From Buddleja alternifolia (lineage: Eukaryota; Streptophyta; Magnoliopsida; Lamiales; Scrophulariaceae): 64,000 nt of DNA. Below, piece after piece: positions 62,624-64,000 of the stretch. The notes beneath the pieces were generated by a model. That model was given only the letters and a program-made list of their open reading frames with translations. It was not told where the DNA came from and made no database searches. Positions within the stretch are counted from its first letter, which is position 1. Each line of letters starts with the position of its first letter. The stretch lies in NCBI GenBank assembly GCA_019426215.1, contig CM033391.1, positions 6,312,708-6,376,707 on the forward strand, written 5' to 3'. The position numbers and the translations under genes are program-made.

Positions 62624-64000
62624 ATGGCACCCAACGTTGCAAAATTTTCCAAAACATCCAAGTCAGCTACCGGAAAAACTTCCCGTGCTGAAAAACCAGT
62701 CACTATTAACGCCGGATTTCTGGTTAACTGGGACTATCTGTTTGAAAACCAGAACTTTCCTCTTCGAACGATTCTTCCACTCGTTCAAGAATCTGGTTTG
62801 AGAGATATGATCACTACTATTTTCAACTACTTTGAAGATGAATCTCTCCACTTTTTCAACAATGCCCAGATTTCTGAAGACGGTAATTCCATATCATGTT
62901 TTTCCCCTTCGCCAAAGAGACTTTTGTTCTTACTCCTTCCTTGATTTCTTCATTATTGGTTCTACCCAATGATGGCTCTGAGGTGGAACACGTCAATCTC
63001 GAAGATGCTACAAAAGTCTGGGAATTGGTCAAGAAAGACGATGTCGTTACTGCATACGAGCCGAACTTCAAGAAGAACGACATGAAGGGAGGATATGTTA
63101 TTCTCGCTGACATATGCTCCAAGATGATCGAATGCAGGAAAGGGACATTAGATAAAGTTACAAACCTCCAGTACAAGATGATGGTAGCCATTTTGACCAA
63201 ATTGAAGGTAAATTGGTCTCTCTACGTTTTTCATCGCTTCAAGGCAGCGATGGCCAAGTCGGTGAATCCCAAGCCTTATGGGATTGTGCTAAGTCGTATT
63301 CTTAGCGCTTGCGGTTATACAAACTCTTCGGGCAAGAAGATTCCAGCGACAAAATTCTACGGAAAGAAAATGATCTGTGAGCTGCAAAAGCCAAGGAAGC
63401 TAGGTGGTGCAGCTGTTCCAAAAGAAGAGCGTGAGCGACTTCGTGCTTTAGGAGTTGTTCGTAGTGATGATGAAGATCAAGCGTCTTCCTCTTCATCCTC
63501 ATCCTCTTCATCCGAAGAAGAAGTGGTGGTCAAGCGACCTAAGAGAAAGATAGCTCTCAAAGTCGCTGAGCCATCCAAGCCAGCAAAGAAACAGAAGCCT
63601 GAACCCAAGAAAAAGAAGCCGGAGCCCAAAAAGAAGCAGAAGATCCCTTCTCCTTCTCCCTCTCCTAAATCTCCATCGCCTCCTCCAGCGTTTATCTTTT
63701 CCGTTCCAGAGGAAGAGGAATTCGTAGAAGAAGAAGTACCGCTTGCACGAAGACGTACTCCTCTTTCTACTCCCGCAGCCTCCTCTAGCGCTCCAGCGAA
63801 ACCAGCGCTTAGAGAGTCAGTGAGCGTTCCTCCTTCTGACGCTGTTCCAGAAATCAGCTCAGATCCTCAAGCCGCTACTCAATCTGAGAGGCTTCCTAGT
63901 TTTCAGGGTAAGTATTTGCTAAGCAAATTAGTATATCCTTTCCTCGTTAGTTTCTAACGCTAGGATAAAAATTCTTTCAGCACAATGTCAAGCCGATATT
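62624..64000 (+). pseudogene. SIRE third ORF (putative plant transposon protein) with frameshift and probable intron
   Basis: It starts MAPNVAKFSKTSKSATGKTS. A domain begins at VNWDYLFENQNFPLRTILPL. The frame shifts once at a T5 run near 62896-62905, after which FFPFAKETFVLTPSLISSLL, LVKKDDVVTAYEPNFKK and SLYVFHRFKAAMAKSVNPKP follow, a pattern like the plant retroelement domain of other third ORFs. A Ser run, basic patches (KRPKRK, KKKKPEPKKKQK) and Pro-rich tail follow. At 63908 GTAAGT starts a probable intron ending TTCTTTCAG at 63980; splicing keeps the frame open. No signal peptide or membrane span seen. Runs off the window. Confidence 0.72.
63908..63980 (+). other. Probable 73-bp intron in the SIRE third ORF
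   Basis: Donor CAGG/GTAAGT and acceptor TTCTTTCAG/CA match plant consensus, the interior is T-rich, and joining gives an open frame (SFQAQCQADI), whereas read-through meets a stop at 63957. Confidence 0.65.

Larger units (their letters stand above)
54946..64000 (+). mobile_element. SIRE/Maximus-type Copia with third ORF, runs off the window
   Basis: LTR 54946-56157, primer site, gag, pol and an extra ORF downstream of pol. The extra ORF and the gag type (YDSWKLRAFTYLCSCDNEMC) place it in SIRE/Maximus. The left flank duplication would be AGGTA (54941-54945); its partner is outside. Coding parts have few stops, so this is among the youngest elements here. It is conspicuously rich in AGCG words. 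Confidence 0.9.

Noticed and set aside
1..64000. tRNA, rRNA or other structural RNA genes
   Set aside because: Only short tRNA-complementary primer sites were found; no cloverleaf or rRNA sequence was recognised by eye.

Overview
The window is nuclear DNA of a flowering plant, probably a eudicot. The evidence is plant LTR-retrotransposon lineages (Copia including SIRE/Maximus, Gypsy Athila and Tat), CACTA and Mutator-like DNA transposons, a degraded endogenous pararetrovirus, plant TATA boxes and GT-AG introns, and AT-rich spacers. The species cannot be named from the sequence. I see no intact ordinary host gene; the closest is a small broken GRF-type zinc-finger gene. Almost every recognisable coding stretch belongs to a mobile element and is broken by stops or frameshifts.

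Layout. (1) 1-2884: minus-strand Copia gag end with primer-binding site and LTR fragment, cut at 1262 by a non-autonomous CACTA element (1263-2884, ACA duplication). (2) 2888-5988: AT-rich DNA with a 1.08 kb inverted-repeat element and a ~350 bp MITE-like element. (3) 5989-15668: a 9-bp direct repeat (AACTTTTTG) and ~175-bp degenerate terminal inverted repeats of Mutator type bracket one linear, minus-strand pararetrovirus genome. It runs from its Met-tRNA primer site (15465-15477) through small ORF A, coiled-coil ORF B, coat protein, movement protein, protease/RT/RNase H and a downstream ORF, to a 35S-like promoter with an as-1 site, TATA box and poly(A) signal. A second CACTA copy (11759-13536, GGG duplication, opposite orientation) splits the coat-protein gene. 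(4) 16919-22581: a small Tat-type Gypsy element with gag on the minus strand, no pol, and a plant-transposon-type gene on the opposite strand. (5) 22582-25152: spacer with a 133-bp retroposed fragment (14-bp duplication), a 386-bp MITE with a 9-bp duplication and the GRF zinc-finger fragment.

(6) 25153-49602: a nest inside one minus-strand Copia element (GATAT duplication, 464-bp LTRs). Its left LTR is split by a second Copia (25487-34094). Its interior holds an Athila assembly (36548-48110) whose two LTRs belong to different families, joined inside the protease-RT region. One deletion between two Athila insertions would explain both the mismatched LTRs and the absence of gag and integrase from the host Copia. 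(7) 49941-54945: 5' half of another Copia, cut in integrase by (8) a SIRE/Maximus element (54946 to beyond the window end) with gag, pol and a third ORF.

Recurring theme. Three unrelated retroelements (Tat, Athila, SIRE) each carry an extra plant-transposon-type ORF. For Athila and SIRE it is preceded by its own TATA-type promoter and pyrimidine-rich leader, and the Tat and SIRE genes show intron signals. In the Athila element one palindromic GC-rich motif array lies upstream of both the LTR promoter and this internal promoter. That shared array, the pararetrovirus inside Mutator-type ends and the chimeric Athila are the most interesting points.
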